Shown here one piece after another: positions 32,760 to 44,799 of a stretch of DNA of 64,000 nt. Numbering within the stretch: position 1 is the stretch's first letter; each line of letters starts with the position of its first letter. The position numbers and the translations under genes were made by a program. The DNA comes from Bolinopsis microptera (taxonomy: Eukaryota; Ctenophora; Tentaculata; Lobata; Bolinopsidae): positions 20,612,103 through 20,676,102 of the forward strand of contig NC_087072.1 of NCBI RefSeq assembly GCF_026151205.1, read 5' to 3'. Below the pieces are notes generated by a model. That model had not been told where the DNA came from. It ran no database searches and was given only the letters and a program-made list of their open reading frames with translations.

Positions 32760-33350
32760 GCCCTAATTTCGCTTGCAGTAGCGCGCGACCGCCGAAGGCG
32801 GTGAAACTTGTGAAACAAGCGCGTAACGCAATACATACACATTGCATGGTATACAGTACACATGGCTATGTGTAAGGTAAGAATATTATAATGTTCACTA
32901 AGCTTAAGATCAATTTCAGTCGCGGTTCCAGTAGCAGCTATGAGCTACAATGCTACGTACGTACGATCCACTACTACATTTTTTGAGCAATCACCCTCAA
33001 ATTTTCAGCTGCTATGTTTTTAAAATCAGTTAGAAGAAAACTCAGCTCTAAAGCCAGAATTTTAAAATAGGCCTTTAAAGATTTTTAATTCGATTTTGAA
33101 AATCTTGGACCTCGATTTTTAGAGGTCCAAGATTTTCTAAAGCTATCCTAGCGCGCTACTTCGTAGCACTTCCCTAGCTCAGGCAAGCTTGAAGCTAAAT
33201 AAGCACGCTCGCACAATTTTAGTTTCATTTAAAAATAATGTTTAGCAATAATTGATTGTACTTGTCACAGGGGTGCCAAAGTGCAAAGAAACTGCTGCTA
33301 ACTGTTACTAACTGCTACTAACTGTTACTAACTGCTGCTAACTGCTATGA
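32760..33350. other. Non-coding stretch with hairpins and CTGCTAA/CTGTTA repeats
   Basis: It contains GACCGCCGAAGGCGGT and similar small GC hairpins near 32785, then a degenerate array of ACTGCTGCTA/ACTGTTACTA units at about 33291-33347. No gene is seen. Confidence 0.5.
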
Positions 33351-33553
33351 AATGTATTCAAATAAGTTATATGAAGATTTACAGACAAATTTACTCATAG
33401 ATACAAAATATGGTACTAATATAATGTATTAAAGTGAACTGCGCATATTTTTTTAACACTTTATAAATTCTCAACAAACCTTACCAGTCTAGTTGCCCAC
33501 TTAGAACAATTATTTCACGTCAAAATATATGAATTTTATTAAATTGAATTTAG

Positions 33554-33995
33554 TTGTTAGTGGCTATTTGCAACGAAGTGGTAGTGTACAATGAAATCGG
33601 CGAACTAGTAATTAATGGCATCCCCAGTATCTATGACTACCTACCAAAATCCAACACGACCAGTATTTACATGCATGATTGTACAATCGATGAAGTATGT
33701 AAAATAATATCAGAATTGAAAAATGGCAAATCGTCTGATATCCCAATACATGTTGTAAAAGCGTCATCCAGAATTATCGCCCCCCTATTATCTGTACTAT
33801 ACAATGAATGTTTGAAGGAGGGAATATTCCCGGACGATTTAAAGATTGGCAGGATCAGTCCCATATACAAGAAAGAAAATGAAGAATTACTTGAAAACTA
33901 TAGACCAGTCTCTACCTTAGCCGTATTTGGTAAGTTATTCGAGAAAATTATATATAGTAGGCTATACAGCTTTTTCCAGTCACAAAATATGAATT
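33554..33995 (+). pseudogene. CR1/jockey-type LINE, RT N-terminal half (interrupted)
   Basis: The open frame codes the region before and at the start of reverse transcriptase (ISELKNGKSSDIPIHVVK, PIYKKENEELLENYRPVSTL, FGKLFEKIIYSRLYSFFQSQN). It stops being RT at 33996 where a hAT element begins. The same frame resumes at about 39368 with IYENQYGFRKNHSTSHAL, so both parts are one LINE. An upstream 5' end with endonuclease is not seen. Confidence 0.85.
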
Positions 33996-34644
33996 CAGTG
34001 GCGTAACGACCGCCCCTGCTAACCCTGCTAGCAGGGGGGCGGCATTTTCCGCCCCATTACACAATTTAGCCGCCCCCTGTAGCCGGTGATGACCCGTGAC
34101 TCTTCATACCGAAGTAAAAAAAGTAAAGAAATTAGTTGAACGTGTCTACTACTCCAAAATTCTACACGAATTTATAGCGCAACTTAACCACGCGCTGAAA
34201 GTTGCGCAAAAAGTGATAACGATACTACACTTTCATTGTTTAAACTTTAGCGCGGAGGCCAATTTCTAATGATGCGCGGTGTGACTAAAGTTTATACGAC
34301 GGTAATTGTGTGAACTCTAACCTTCGAGGTTTGCAGTTTGTGACTTTTCAATAATTTTAAATCCGGCTCCTGGGCTCTGGCCATGTTAGTTATCGTAGTA
34401 GGACAAATAGAAACAACCGTTTCAAGATACACTTATAAATTATGTTAAGTAAAATAAACATCATGATCACAGATCAAGTCAACCCAATTACAACAATTTA
34501 CAAAATACAAAAAAATAAATAAATGTTCAGTGGAAACGCTTGATGCGCCCTGCTTTTGCACTGGCAAATTTTTGTACCAGCTTCGAGCGATCAAGTTTGT
34601 CAACCTCACTGTTCTCAATTGAGATGAGAGCTAAATCCTTAAGT

Positions 34645-35967
34645 CTAGATTGTGACATAGTCGACCTTAGAAGTTAGATAAGTTTTTATCAACTTTAACT
34701 TCGAGAAGGACCGTTCCGCCGATGCAACAGTGACTGGTATAGCTATGAAAAGCATCAAGGCTGCTACCAACTGCGGACACAACAGCGGAAGGTCTCTCTC
34801 GAAGATAAAGTTGACCAACTGGAGAGGACTTGTCACATCTTCGGTCCTTAGCTCACTCCCGTAATCTTCCTTCAGGTCAATTAACTCGTCTGCCAATGAT
34901 GGCTGCAAGTCCTTGTGGTAGATCTTTACCAACTCATTCGCAGCAGTTCGGAGGTCCGTGCAACTCTTCGTCAGTATGTGTTTGGGCTGCAAACACGCGA
35001 ACTTGCTCACTATTGAGTTGTGTCCCTCAAATCGAAGAAGGATTTGTTCCCGACATGTCTTCAGTGTGGGAAGAAATATCTGTACCTTGAACAAATCCTT
35101 CTTCGATGGTTCTGGTAAGTTCTGGCCACGAAGTTGACCAGAATATCTGTAGAGGTTCCGGGCCATGGTGAGCTGGAATGACTGCTCGGCCCCAGCATAG
35201 ATGGCTTGCTGCTGAGCTTCTACGATGAGAGTATCCCAATTTCCCTCTAGATTTCGGAGAAATCTTGTAAAGCTGCTGAGAGCAGCTGGCACAACTCCAA
35301 TGTCCAGGTTTTTAGCCTGGAGCATGTTAGTAATAGTCTGTGCCTTGGAGAGCAGCTTCTCCCAAAACACCAGAGTAATGGTGAACTCGAAAGTTCTAAC
35401 TCTACTCAAAAGTCCCGCAGATGTTCGGCAGTTGGTGAGTGATAGCTTCGTCAGAAGTCTGATGATATCTGGCTGCCGATTCTTGATGGCCCTAACGCTT
35501 TCATGACGAGACGACCACCTCGTTGGGCAAAGTTTTTTTAGGTCTAAGCCCGGAGAGTTCATCTTCAGCTCCTCCCAGCGTAATGAGCTCGATCCAACAA
35601 ACGTAAAAACCTGGCCCAGACAGTCGAAGAAATCACTGGTGTGGTTGGTAGCAGCCACAACATCTTTTATCACCAAACACAGATTGTGGGTCGAACAGTG
35701 CACGAAGGGAACAGGGTTCGTGGTTCTGTTCTTCAGTATCGTCTGTACTCCCCCATAAACTCCCGACATAACACTGGCTCCGTCAAATCCCTGTCCTCTA
35801 AGTTTGTCCAGCGTGATTCCCAGCTTCTGGAGTTCTTCAATAGCGAGATTAGCAATAGCCTCTGCTTTTCCAGATGACATTGCGATGAATCCGAGGAAGG
35901 TCTCATGCACCTGTACTTGAGAGTCTCGAACGGAAACCCAGCGCACCACCAAACTTAATTGGTCTAC
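34645..35967 (-). pseudogene. hAT transposase exon 3, catalytic and dimerisation domain, C-terminal frameshift
   Basis: The acceptor at 35968 (CTCACAG) joins in phase 0 to exon 2, making the junction DSTVDLGK-VDQLSLVVRW, as in zinc-finger MYM-type-1-like/hAT transposases. The exon runs through GQGFDGASVMSG, HCSTHNLCLV and CPTRWSSRHESV to the hAT C-terminal dimerisation motif (SAERSFSKLKLIKTYL). It then hits an early stop at 34645. One extra base near 34667 shifts the frame; the following sequence is open in another frame with the expected continuation (for example LKDLALISIE). The copy therefore looks recently disabled. Confidence 0.87.
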
Positions 35968-36160
35968 CTGTGAGGGAAATATGTCAATAAAATAGCTTCT
36001 AGATTCTAATACACATCCGATGGAAGAAATAAATGTACAACATAGTGAAAAGGGAAGGTGTAACGGTATTTTTCTTTACCATTGTCCACTGTACAGACAT
36101 AATCATATTACATAAACAAATTTGAAATCAAAATGTATTTGACCAAAAGATGGAACGAAC

Positions 36161-36967
36161 CTTTCCCAGATCAACTGTCGAATCAAGGATAATCGAAAAG
36201 TAGGGGCTCTTTAGGATATCCGATACCAAGGAGATCCGCATTTCCTCGGCGATAAGGGAGATCAGCTCGTTTTGGATCGCAGGGCTCAGATATTTGGTCT
36301 TCCCCTTGGGCGTGGCGATCACTTGCTTCAGGAGACCGTCAAACTGGGCAAGCAGTTTGACCAACTCTAGGAAGTTGGATCCCTCACAAACTCCATCCCC
36401 CACAACCTCTCTGTGTCCACGTAATCCAATGTTCATAGAGGCAGCAGCTATTATGATGGCAATTACCCGCTCGACGACCAGAGTCCACTTTTTTTCGTTC
36501 TCCTCGATGATCTTCAGCTCTTGAAGATCGACTGGGCTTTTGATGAAGTGCAGTCGATTTTTATGCGCCTCTGCGTGGCTCTCGGACGTCTCATGTGTCT
36601 TCATCTTCTTGGAGATGCCATACTTCTTACTGGGAAGAATCTTGTCTGCCCACGGTGATTTGGCTTTATCCCCGAACAGCCAGCATGTCTCGCAGTAGGC
36701 ATATTTGCCTAGTGGTGAATAGCAGAGCCATTTTCTTCGCAGTTCGAGTCCATTCTGTTGCTTACTAACATAGTAGTTCGACAACGTTGAGGGTTGACAA
36801 GGTCCGTGTTGCAGTATCGCCCGCTTGTCAGCGATGCTGAGACATTGTCTGTCTTTGAACAGCTCCTTGTCGCTCGGCCAGTTCACCTCCAGTGATAGAG
36901 CAGCTGCAGCTTCCACTACAGCATCGACTTCGTTGCTTCCTTCACCTGGCGCAGATTTCATGATCAA
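36161..36967 (-). CDS. hAT transposase exon 2 (TTF-type zinc finger and N-terminal domain)
   Basis: It codes a TTF-type zinc finger (RRKWLCYSPLGKYAYCETCW to HAEAHK) and the DUF4371-like start of the transposase (LRGHREVVGDGVCEGSNF). The donor at 36160 is clear. The start is either 36967 (strong pyrimidine tract) or 36945 (GCCAG/GTGAAGG); only the latter keeps the frame with exon 1 as I read it. This protein binds the element's termini and catalyses its movement. Confidence 0.8.
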
Positions 36968-37255
36968 CTGTAAAAAGCAAGCCAAAAATGAAGATGTTTC
37001 TGTGAAAAGAAATTTAAGGATGTGGCAGTCAATCTATGATGTAATATCTAAGATCACACCATTCACGACGAGATAATAGACTGATTATCGTATCATACTC
37101 CGTATTACTATTTGTTAGTAATTAGTTATGAGTTATGATAACAAGTCAATTATATGTACTTTCTTGCACTAACAGGAGTTTTAGAGAATCATGTCACTAT
37201 TTCAGTAAATTAGTAAAGACTTATTATTTTGGGGTTCCTCCAGTAATTTTCTTAC

Positions 37256-37499
37256 CTGTTTCGTCGTCCGATTCAAATTGGAGAAACTCCAACTCTTCAT
37301 CTGGTTCCTCGACTGGATCGGGACGGCTCTCCTCCCGCCAATACACGTCTTGTGCTGCTACTCGGGCTTCTGCGGCAGTAGGGAACGCTGGTCCTGCAGT
37401 TGCAGTGAAGCTTGTTATCTTGGGATAGGACTTCATAAACTCATCCTTCTTCTTCTTCTTGTTTCTGTACGCTGCCCCAGATTCTTTAGTACGCTTCAT
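37256..37499 (-). CDS. hAT transposase exon 1 (N-terminal tail)
   Basis: The ATG at 37499-37497 starts MKRTKESGAAYRNKKKKKDE, a basic, possibly nuclear-localising tail. It runs to an acidic segment (EEPDEELEFLQFESDDE) and a donor CAG/GTAAGA at 37255. The position and KRxKxSGA-type start fit N-termini of ZMYM1-like hAT proteins. An upstream in-frame ATG exists but the consensus start is this one. Confidence 0.7.
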
Positions 37500-39366
37500 G
37501 TTAACTGTTGTGAAAAAATAATCAATCAAGAGGTCGGTCGTCGTCAATTACAAATTGCAATGCGATTGATTGTCGAATTAGATATATTGTATACATGATG
37601 ATGAGTAGTGAGCAGCCTGCAGCTTATTATCATGTTAATAATAATAATAATAATAACAAATTATTATATAACCAAGAATGGTACTAGCTACTAATGTCAG
37701 AGCGGCTCTCCTAACAAAGAGAAAACTATAATATTTTATAATAATAGTATTGCTAATTTTCAAACCTAAAAAAAGTGGCTCTCGAGTCTCGGGCGGTAGG
37801 ACAATGGACATATCACATGAGTGATGAGTGACGGAATGTTGGCTATCGCGGAAAATCACAGACTATAACAAAAATGTACGCATATGACACATGTAGATTA
37901 AATTGGTGGACAACAGTCATGCAACATGCTTTAAAAATCTATGTCAAGTGATGAGTCAACTACATTAAAGGCTAAAGCTAACTTTAACACATGCTTCAGT
38001 AGGGGTACTGGGTAGGATATTGCACATCAGTACAGGAATAAACGTTATAACTAATATTAACTTACGAAGTTCACGTTGTAAGACGAAAGTCGGGTGGCCC
38101 AAGTGGGTACGTGACCAAGAATACAGTAGCGCTTGCAGTCCTTCCAGTTTCCCATTTGACCGGACGGCGGACTCTGAAAATATCCATGCGACAGTAATGC
38201 AAATCAGCCCTCAGGGATTAAATCCTAAGGGCTAAGACCTAACTTATCAACAAACGTCATACAAAAACATCATTAATACTGTGACTCGTGAACCGGCCAG
38301 CGCAAAGCTGAAAGGCGAAAGCACCGCTGACCTTAGGCAATTCCGATCAATGATCAATGATCAATCAACAAAATTGAACGTCGACGGTCGAGTTCACAAT
38401 ATTGCAATTCATTACTAAAAACTAGTCATAGCAGTTAGTCGTGGCAATCTGCACACTGCAGGTTAACAATGGAGTCAATTGAATTGATTATTGATCTATA
38501 AGATTAACAACCGTTTACACTTTACTATACCGTTAATAATACGAGATCTGAATGAGCTGTTGAAATACTTAATATAGAATTGATCAACAATTTACTTAAA
38601 TTAAAACTTAAGATTCAAGATTAAGATTGATAACTTTTAAGTGATAGCAGATAACGATAAATGATAACTGTTTACTGTCAACTGATAGCTCATGGGCATG
38701 GAACTTATCAGATAACGGCTTAGTTTCTGCACTCAGCAGTCAGCAGTGAGCAGTCAGAACTCAGATTTCAGAAGTCACAAGTGACAACAAGTCTACAGTT
38801 TACACAATTACAATCATCAATCAATTATCAACAATCAACAATCAACAATGTACACGTATGACGTAGACGCCACTCGCCAGACGGTAGACGCAAGACGTAG
38901 TAGAGTACATTCTAGGGCACACGCCATACGGTAAAACCAAGATAACAAACGATTAGCATTCTGATAACTACACGTGCGTCGTGTATCGGTGTCTCGCATT
39001 GATATCATCGACTGACATGCAATTTCCTCCAATCACAAGGCAAGCAGCAGACCACGTGAATAAATTTTATCCAACGCGAACGCGCACAAAATGAATAGAG
39101 GTCGATATAATGGTATATTTTTGCTGCCTATGCGCGGCTCGATTTTAATATTTCGTGGGTTTAACACGCGCGCGTCTTGGTCAAAATTTAATTTGCTTTG
39201 TTTTCTTAGACGTCGTGTTGGTAAACATTACTGATTACACAGTATACCCACTACACTGTAACTTCACGCGACGGACAAATCTCGGCGAGCGAAGCGAGCC
39301 GGCTCCGGATAGGGGCGGCAAATTTCAATTAGCAGGGGGGCGGCACAAAGTAACGTTACGCCACTG

Positions 39367-39945
39367 AATATGATCTATGAAAATCAGTATGGATTCCGTA
39401 AAAATCACTCTACAAGTCATGCCCTGAATTTCTCAGTGAATTATATAGAATCATGCCTTAATAAAAAGCAGCACGTGCTCGGAATATTCATTGATCTAAG
39501 CAAAGCATTCGATACCATCTCAGCTGACAAATTACTGAGTAAGCTAGATAATTACGGAATTCGAGGCAATGCCAACAAACTCATTGCTAGTTATCTCTCT
39601 AATAGATATCAATACGTTTCGGTCCTAGGAGAAGAGTCTGACAAGCTTCCAGTTCTCTTTGGAGTACCCCAGGGATCTTGTCTTGGTCCGTTACTATTTA
39701 TTATTTATATCAACGACCTATATAGGGCAACTGAACTAGGCAAGTTCATTCTATTTGCTGACGATACAAATATATTTGTCGCGGATGAATGTAAGATAAA
39801 GTTATATGAACGAGCAAACCAAATTCTCAAACTGGTACAACTGTATATGAAATGTAATCTCCTGCATATTAACATTAAGAAATGCTGTTACATTCACTTT
39901 AAACCAACGAATAGAAAAAGCAAGGAAAACAAATTTTTTTTTTTA
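39367..39945 (+). pseudogene. CR1/jockey-type LINE, RT catalytic half (continuation)
   Basis: It continues the frame broken by the hAT insertion: ENQYGFRKNHSTSHAL, GIFIDLSKAFDTI, GVPQGSCLGPLLFIIYINDL and catalytic FADDTNIF. It breaks off after KPTNRKSKEN at a T-run (from about 39932), where an antisense LINE copy is inserted. The rest of the same ORF resumes near 41430. Confidence 0.85.
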
Positions 39946-41425
39946 GGAAAACAAATTTAAATTTTGGTATTTATTAATAACAATCAAAACATATCATATC
40001 ATAAAAATAAAGCCGCGCGTTGGTTGACTGCCTCAGTAAGGTGAATAATTTAAGCTTGAAGGTGCCCTGCGCATTTACAGAAACTTATGCGGCGATCACA
40101 TATTTATGAGGACCTGTGAGCGCCAAAATTAATTTAAAGTTTCTAGAAATCATACATCACTAGATGAGTTACTCATGCTTTTGGATTATAAGAGTGCGGA
40201 TTGTCAGGTATTTCATTCATTCATACTTAATCGGTTTAAAGCTGTATATTTAGAACTCACTATTGTTTAAACTACGAAAGCAGAACGTAGATAATGGACA
40301 ATATACCGACGACAATACCAAGGACCCGAGTGCCGCATTGACTTTTCCGGATCCGTTTTTACCGAAGGCTTATCCACCAGTTACTCATGCTGCATGTATA
40401 GTCTGATAATATTTTGTCTTATCTCTAGCAAGCATTCTGTAAATTGAAGTGTCGTATTTATTATAGAAGAGCCAGCCAACCTCCGCATTATAATCTTTTG
40501 TGTGCCAAGTTCGTTAATAAAATCTAATCATATAATAAGATTGATCCAATAGTCTAAGATGAACGGTATATCATAGCTCATCGTTATTAAAATCCGAATG
40601 GATGAATTAATCAAGTAATGTTCCCTTTCAACACAACTAAACAACAAACAAATGCTTGCTCACCAGTGGTGACGCAATCGTAGGGGCATGCAGTTGGTTC
40701 AGATAACTCTCACCCTGACGACAGCGTCGAGAAATTATCAAATTATGCATTTGCGCCATACTGGACACATTTTATATTTAATATTTTGTGGTTTGTAGAA
40801 ATTACTGTCATCTACAGTATAGCTTAACTGGCGAGCAAGCATCGTCCCACTCGGCCGGGACAAAGATACCGAGTCCAATCACAGAAAGTTAACCAAAAGA
40901 TAAAAATAAGAGCTCGGATATCAACAAACATCACACGCTCCAGACGACAGGGGAAGAGAGGAAAGGAAGTAAGCTGCTGGGCTCAACAAATTTTGATAAT
41001 TGTAAACAAATTTGTTCTTGTGCCCTGTAATAATTTGGTATTGAGGTATGACCCTGTACTGTGCGTGATAGTGAAAATGAAAGTGAGTGTGAATCTATAA
41101 TGCGAACGAAATGAGTTATGGCCAGACGATTCTTCAATTTCAAAATAATAAAGTCAAAGGACTCTGTTTTAAAATACGAGCTCATTCTTATCGAAGTTTA
41201 ATTCTGTCCATTCTAATTCTTCGTACCTGGACTGTATCTTGAGTAGCTCACTTTTCAGTGTTACTTTAACTAAGTTCGTTGACTTAGTAAAGCTTATCAA
41301 ACTGTCAATTTTTCGACAGTCGTTCCACATTTTTGTTGATTGATAAATGAAAGAGGAGGATGGGTTCGGGGTGATGAACTGGTCTGAACGTCTTTGTGAT
41401 GCAGAGAACATAATGAAGAAGAACA
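39933..41425 (-). mobile_element. 5'-truncated LINE copy inserted antisense in the LINE
   Basis: On the minus strand, 41169-41400 codes the LINE C-terminus (RRSDQFITPNPSSSFIYQST, KMWNDCRK, YEELEWTELNFDKNEL), closely like the plus-strand copy's own end at 42050-42287. Downstream of its stop is a long 3' UTR that resembles the 3' UTR after 42290. The T-run at about 39935-39944 would be its poly(A) tail read in reverse. This is therefore a truncated sister copy that landed head-on in the older element. I saw no clear target duplication. Confidence 0.65.
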
Positions 41426-41429
41426 CGTA

Positions 41430-42287
41430 CTTACTCTAAACAATGTAGTGATAAAGCAAGTCAAAAAGGTGAAGTTTCTTGGTGTTATTATTGATGATCA
41501 GCTTAAATGGGATGCTCATATACGGTCGCTCAACACAAAGCTGAAATGTGAAAGTGGGAAAATTTGTAGAATACGGCACATTCGCCGTATTAAATTATCA
41601 CAGATAACTAACGTGCATTTAGGAGACGCGCAAAAGTTGAAATTGTTATTACGGTTTGGGCGAGCGATTTAGAAAGAGCCCATTATTCCAGAAAAACTCT
41701 ACAAAGAACTGTACTACACAATATTTGAATCACACTTGCGATTTGGGATATCAGTATGGGGTGGCCTTAGTAACAACAGGCTTGAACCAATATTTATCAC
41801 TCCGAAGAAATGTGTTAGAATACTATTTGGTAACCGAGAGGCGTACTTAGAAAAGTTTAGAACTTGTGCTAGAACACGAAGTAAAGACAAGCAAAAATTG
41901 GGAAGCGACTTCTATGAAAAACAGCACACAAAACCGCTATTTAAGAAAAATGGTTTACTAACCATACACAGTTTGTTCAAACACACATGTTTATTGGAAA
42001 TGTTCAAAATCAATAAATTAGAATCCCCAGTCCCACTCCTAAATCTATTTCACAGATCATCAAGACGTGCTGATCGATTCATCACTCCAACCCCATCCAC
42101 CTCCTTCATATATCAATCGACAAAAATGTGGAACGATTGTAGAAACACTGCTAGCAATATCAACTTCTCTACATCAACGAACCTTGTAAAATCCACAATA
42201 AAAAAGGAGTTACTCGGCATGCAGTCCAGGTACGACGAAATAGATTGGTGTGAACTGAACTTCGATTCCAACGAACTGAAATTCTAA
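41430..42287 (+). pseudogene. CR1/jockey-type LINE, C-terminal part
   Basis: Two plus-strand frames (41448-41672 and 41736-42287) continue the LINE: VKFLGVIIDDQLKWDAHI, then FGISVWGGLSNNRLEPIFI, then the C-terminus with SSRRADRFITPTPSTSFIYQ and ELNFDSNELKF. A frame break near 41660-41700 shows decay. Together with the two upstream pieces it is one element cut by two later insertions. Confidence 0.8.
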
Positions 42288-42289
42288 TG

Positions 42290-43035
42290 TCTAGACTCAA
42301 TGAAGATATGCTGAGCGCTAAAGCCGATTGAAATGTTAATGTCTAAAGTATAAAATTTCGGCGGTCACGCCGCGCATTTTGCGCGCTGTGCCGCTATTTT
42401 TGGCCCATCTTATCAAATATTATTTACAATGTACTCGCACAGTACATGCAGGGCATGCCTCAAGATCATATAAGTGTAGGAATCATTATGTTTTCAACAA
42501 TTCATTATATGTCGAATTCAGCAGTGGGTCCTATCTTCGTCCGGTTTGTGTGTTTGTCGCCTGTCTGGACTCTCGTAGTCATGTAATTTTTAATTTTTAA
42601 TTTCTAATTTGTTATTTTAATTTTAATTTTAATTTTTCAATTTTCTAAATGTGTGTTCTGCTCCGGGACTCGATTACCGTTTCGGCTTTCGTGAGACTGT
42701 AAATTTGGAAAGCCAACTATGCGGGGCGCCTGCCCACCGGCACTGAAGAGTGATCAAAGAATTAACTAAAATTTCCTAATATAACGATTGGGTAGACGTT
42801 AAAAACTAGTGGAGCCGCGGCAAAGTAGCAAAATGCGCGGGCAGTTCTAAAATTTATAATGTCGCCGCGCCTCACGTCTTGTATCTTTGTATTATTAGAC
42901 AACAACATCAAATTCACTGTCCATATTTTGTAACAAAATCTAAAATTTCATAATACATGGTGTTGTATATGTTTTAATATCACTATAACTAAAGCGGACA
43001 AGCTTTTTATTTTACAACAATATCATTCGGTCTCC
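42290..43035. other. Non-coding stretch, partly LINE 3' UTR
   Basis: The first few hundred bases share similarity with the reverse complement of 40930-41160 (the antisense copy's 3' UTR). The rest is AT-rich without a recognised feature. Confidence 0.5.
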
Positions 43036-43039
43036 TTGT

Positions 43040-43610
43040 CACTGTAACACTTTGAAAGAAACACGAAGATTGAACAGCGAGACAGAGAATGGACAGTGAG
43101 ACAGAAATTGAACAGTCAGACAGAGAATGAACACCGAGAAAGATTGAAAGGTAAGACAGGGAATTAACTCTAAAATAGAGAATGAACACTGATGCAGAGA
43201 TTGAATAATGAGACGGAGAATTAACGTCGAGACAGGAATGAACAGTGATTTAATAGTTAAACAGAGAATGATCACTGAGAAAGAGATTGAATAGTTAAAC
43301 ACATAATGAACGTTGAGACAGATTGAATATTGAGACGGAGAATGAACGTCGAGACAGAGAATGAACATTGAGACAGATTGAATAGTGAGACGCAGAATGA
43401 ACGTCGAGACAGAGAATGAACATTGAGACAGATTGAATAGTCAGACGGAAAATGAATGTCGAGACAGAGAATGAACGCTGAGACAAAGATTGAATAGTTA
43501 AACAAGAAAATGAACACTGAGACAGAGATTGAATAGTTAAACAGAGAATGAACGTTGAGACAGATTGAATAGTGAGATGGTGACAGATCGAATAGTTAGA
43601 CGGAGAATAT
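43040..43610. repeat. Degenerate minisatellite (GAGACAGAGAATGAAC type)
   Basis: Irregular tandem units built from GAGACAGAGAATGAAC and ATTGAATAGTGAGACGGA strings with a period near 30 or 50 bp. ORFs on the minus strand here (FILCL, VHSLS repeats) are repeat artefacts. Confidence 0.85.
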
Positions 43611-43824
43611 CATAATATGGTTAGTTTAATATCTAATATCTAAAATGATTGCACGGCTTTTAAAGTAATATATTATCAAACATAATCTTATCTATGTTAT
43701 CTATATTAGTTTCTTTTGTAAATATAGGATGCCACATCATTGGCGGTATCTGACAGTTTCTTATATAATAATGCACGGACATCATCGTCCATCACGTCAA
43801 ACTCGGGATCATTAACGAAGGAAG

Positions 43825-44643
43825 TTATTCTGTTTGAAAGCTCCCGCCAATCTCCTTTATATAGTCTATGTCCCGTTTCTTCTTTCTTTTATCCCCATTT
43901 CCTCCAACCTCATCATCTTCTACTTCTTCATCCTCGTCTTCTGATGCTGGATAATCGCAGCATTTGTTTACATCTGCATCAGCTGGCCATATCCCAATAT
44001 CACTTCCTGCAAAAATAATATCGGATTTTATATTTTGACTATTATAAGAATTGGAAGCAAAGCAATAGGGAAAACCTTGCAAACCCTGCGGAGATGTGAT
44101 TTATGACTCTGATGGCAGAGAGTGATAACCCACTTTAACAGACAAAATTATCTTTGTCTTTCCAACCCTGATAACAACCAGAGTCCACACGGATACCTCG
44201 CCTCGGAGGTCGAAGTAATGCCCTGCCTTTGATATTGATAATAATATTTACTGTAGGAAACTTCATATTTTCTCTACAAGCAGGCTCCACACCTCCTACA
44301 TCGACGCGGACGCACGGCCATAGCACATGAACGAGTTATGAACCTCAATTTTGTCTTGTCTATTCAAATTGGAATGTAAACATGCATACAGATCAATTTA
44401 ACAGACCTTTATCTTTTACGAAGAACGGTATGTTTCTGTAATCTTCAGGTAGGTCCTCCCATTTCATTAAACCATCATCGATAGCTTGAAAAATATGTCT
44501 GCAGGGGATGTGAGTCCTGCTGAAGTTTCTGCAGGTGCAAGTTGGTCCTCTGATGTTCAGTTGGTGGGGCTCAGACTGGTGAGAGGATTTCACATGGAAT
44601 ACTCCATCAACGACCTTGCACACTTTGCTTGACCGTTTACCTT
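43825..44643 (-). CDS. SWIM zinc-finger protein, last two exons
   Basis: The exon at 44407-44643 (acceptor boundary uncertain by a few nt) codes a SWIM domain: CTCRNFSRTHIPCRHIF gives the CxC...CxH zinc ligands. It follows VFHVKSSHQSEPHQLN and precedes EDLPEDYRNIPFFV. It splices in phase 1 to 43825-44006, a terminal exon coding an acidic tail (SEDEDEEVEDDEVGGNGDKR) and a basic stretch. SWIM domains bind DNA or protein and occur in ZSWIM proteins and in MULE-type transposases. This could be either a host gene or a domesticated or decayed transposase. The N-terminal exons must lie upstream, beyond the minisatellite; candidates are at 49845-49936 and 50166-50393. Confidence 0.6.
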
Positions 44644-44799
44644 CTAAAATTACTGGCTGTTATTCAAAAAATCAAACCAAGAGAGAACACATAATATTTT
44701 GTCGCTTTATAATTCAAATTATTACTACAAAAAAATACTCGATTCTCCAGAAATTTGCCTTGCACATATAATGTAGTAAGGAGAATAACTACTGAGCTA

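Larger units (their letters stand above)
33996..39366 (-). mobile_element. hAT-superfamily DNA transposon, 5371 bp, inserted in a LINE
   Basis: Perfect 13 bp inverted termini CAGTGGCGTAACG (33996-34008) and CGTTACGCCACTG (39354-39366), followed by subterminal GC-rich CCGCCCC sequence on both ends. The flanks are AATATGAA (then TT) on the left and AATATGAT on the right, an imperfect 8 bp duplication as expected for hAT. A three-exon transposase gene reads on the minus strand. The rest (34009-34640 and 37500-39353) is non-coding, with a TAA microsatellite at 37638-37660 and AT-rich minisatellite-like sequence near 38700-38850. Confidence 0.92.

Noticed and set aside
43007-43517. Overlapping minus-strand ORFs with Ser/Leu/Cys repeats as a membrane protein
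   Set aside because: They follow the degenerate minisatellite and occur in several frames with the same pattern.
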